From NCBI GenBank assembly GCA_036394215.1, contig DASWFN010000107.1, positions 1 to 5,827 on the forward strand: a stretch of DNA of 5,827 nucleotides, read 5' to 3'. This DNA comes from UBA4735 sp036394215 (GTDB lineage Bacteria; Chloroflexota; Limnocylindria; P2-11E). The notes under the pieces are model-generated. The model ran no database searches and was not told the origin of the DNA. It was given only the letters and a program-made list of their open reading frames with translations. Both the position numbers and the translations under genes were made by a program. Positions 5,519 through 5,827 of this stretch are shown piece after piece. How positions within the stretch are numbered: position 1 is the stretch's first letter; each line of letters starts with the position of its first letter.

Positions 5519-5827
5519 CTACCTCCCGAGGTGGATCTGGATGTTGCCGCCGACGAGCTTGCCGCCATCGGCACCGGCCGGCAGGAATGTCGTCCCGCCG
5601 TCGAAGCTGATCACGAAGGTGTCGTTCGTGCCGGGCTCGCCGTTGTCAGTGGCCTTGACCAGGAACCGCACCGTCGTGGGGCTCTTCCCGCCGGTCGTGC
5701 CGGTGCCGGCGAAGATCGCGATCCGGCTGTCCGCGGAGATCCCGAGCCCGAGGAACGACGTCGCCTTGAAGGCGGTCGTCGCGCTCTTGTACTCGAGGTT
5801 GCCCGTCACCGTCCGCCCATCCTTCGA
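5519..5827 (-). CDS. C-terminus of a probably secreted protein with a post-COAP-1-like domain, 5' end cut by window
   Basis: The frame is open from the right window edge (5827) to TAG at 5521-5519, so 102 C-terminal residues are visible and the true start lies outside; an internal GTG at 5809 is probably not the start. The sequence is small-residue and Thr/Gly rich with predicted beta strands. It runs from a GRTVTGNLEYK strand through RIAIFAGTGTTGG and VRFLVKATDNGEPGTNDTF to a final LVGGNIQIHLGR. The pattern DNGEPGxNDTFxISF followed by a terminal GGNIQIH is typical of the post-COAP-1 type module found at the ends of bacterial surface and extracellular proteins. No Cys or membrane segment appears in the visible part. 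It converges on pilT with a 15-nt gap. The role is unknown; extracellular location is inferred from the domain type. Confidence 0.8.
   Translation of the reverse strand, partial: SKDGRTVTGNLEYKSATTAFKATSFLGLGISADSRIAIFAGTGTTGGKSPTTVRFLVKATDNGEPGTNDTFVISFDGGTTFLPAGADGGKLVGGNIQIHLGR

Overview
The window is GC-rich (by eye about two thirds G+C), with dense genes, many GTG/ATG starts and third positions dominated by G or C. It combines TadE/TadG-like envelope proteins, a PilT retraction ATPase and a secreted protein with a post-COAP-1-like C-terminus. This fits a high-GC Chloroflexota (for example a Limnocylindria-type uncultured lineage) or a similar environmental bacterium. The taxonomic guess is inference only, because no marker gene is present.

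Layout from left to right. (1) Minus strand, 1-773: the N-terminal 257 residues of a class III PLP-dependent aminotransferase, cut by the window edge just after its DEVQTGFGRT motif. (2) 774-925: a divergent intergenic region with a 17-bp imperfect palindrome and an AT-rich -10-like hexamer close to the next gene. (3) Plus strand, 926-3304: a tight three-gene operon, TadE-like, TadE-like and a TadG-like protein with a large cysteine-containing beta-rich ectodomain. The first two genes overlap or abut, and the second and third are joined by an AAGGAG ribosome binding site. (4) Minus strand, 3320-4402: two genes reading toward the Tad genes. The upstream one (4016-4402) is a single-domain response-regulator receiver that has lost its phosphoacceptor Asp (Glu instead) and its conserved Lys. 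The downstream one (3320-3955) is an unrecognised 211-residue protein with three short IG-x-[NE]-E repeats and a compact C-terminal domain. (5) Plus strand, 4463-5503: a full-length PilT-family ATPase, divergent from the receiver gene. (6) Minus strand, 5519-5827: the C-terminal 102 residues of a probably secreted protein, cut by the window edge.

The theme of the central 4.5 kb is cell-surface appendages and motility. The Tad-like proteins are predicted membrane-anchored, outward-facing proteins, probably minor pilins or pilus-associated. PilT powers type IV pilus retraction. The pseudo-receiver, which shares a divergent promoter region with pilT, is a plausible phosphorylation-independent regulator or adaptor. 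No TadA/B/C, PilB, PilC, prepilin peptidase or secretin is in view, so any assembled machine must be completed elsewhere. The most notable items are the degenerate receiver and the uncharacterised repeat protein between the two pilus-related loci. No RNA genes, mobile elements or CRISPR arrays were seen.
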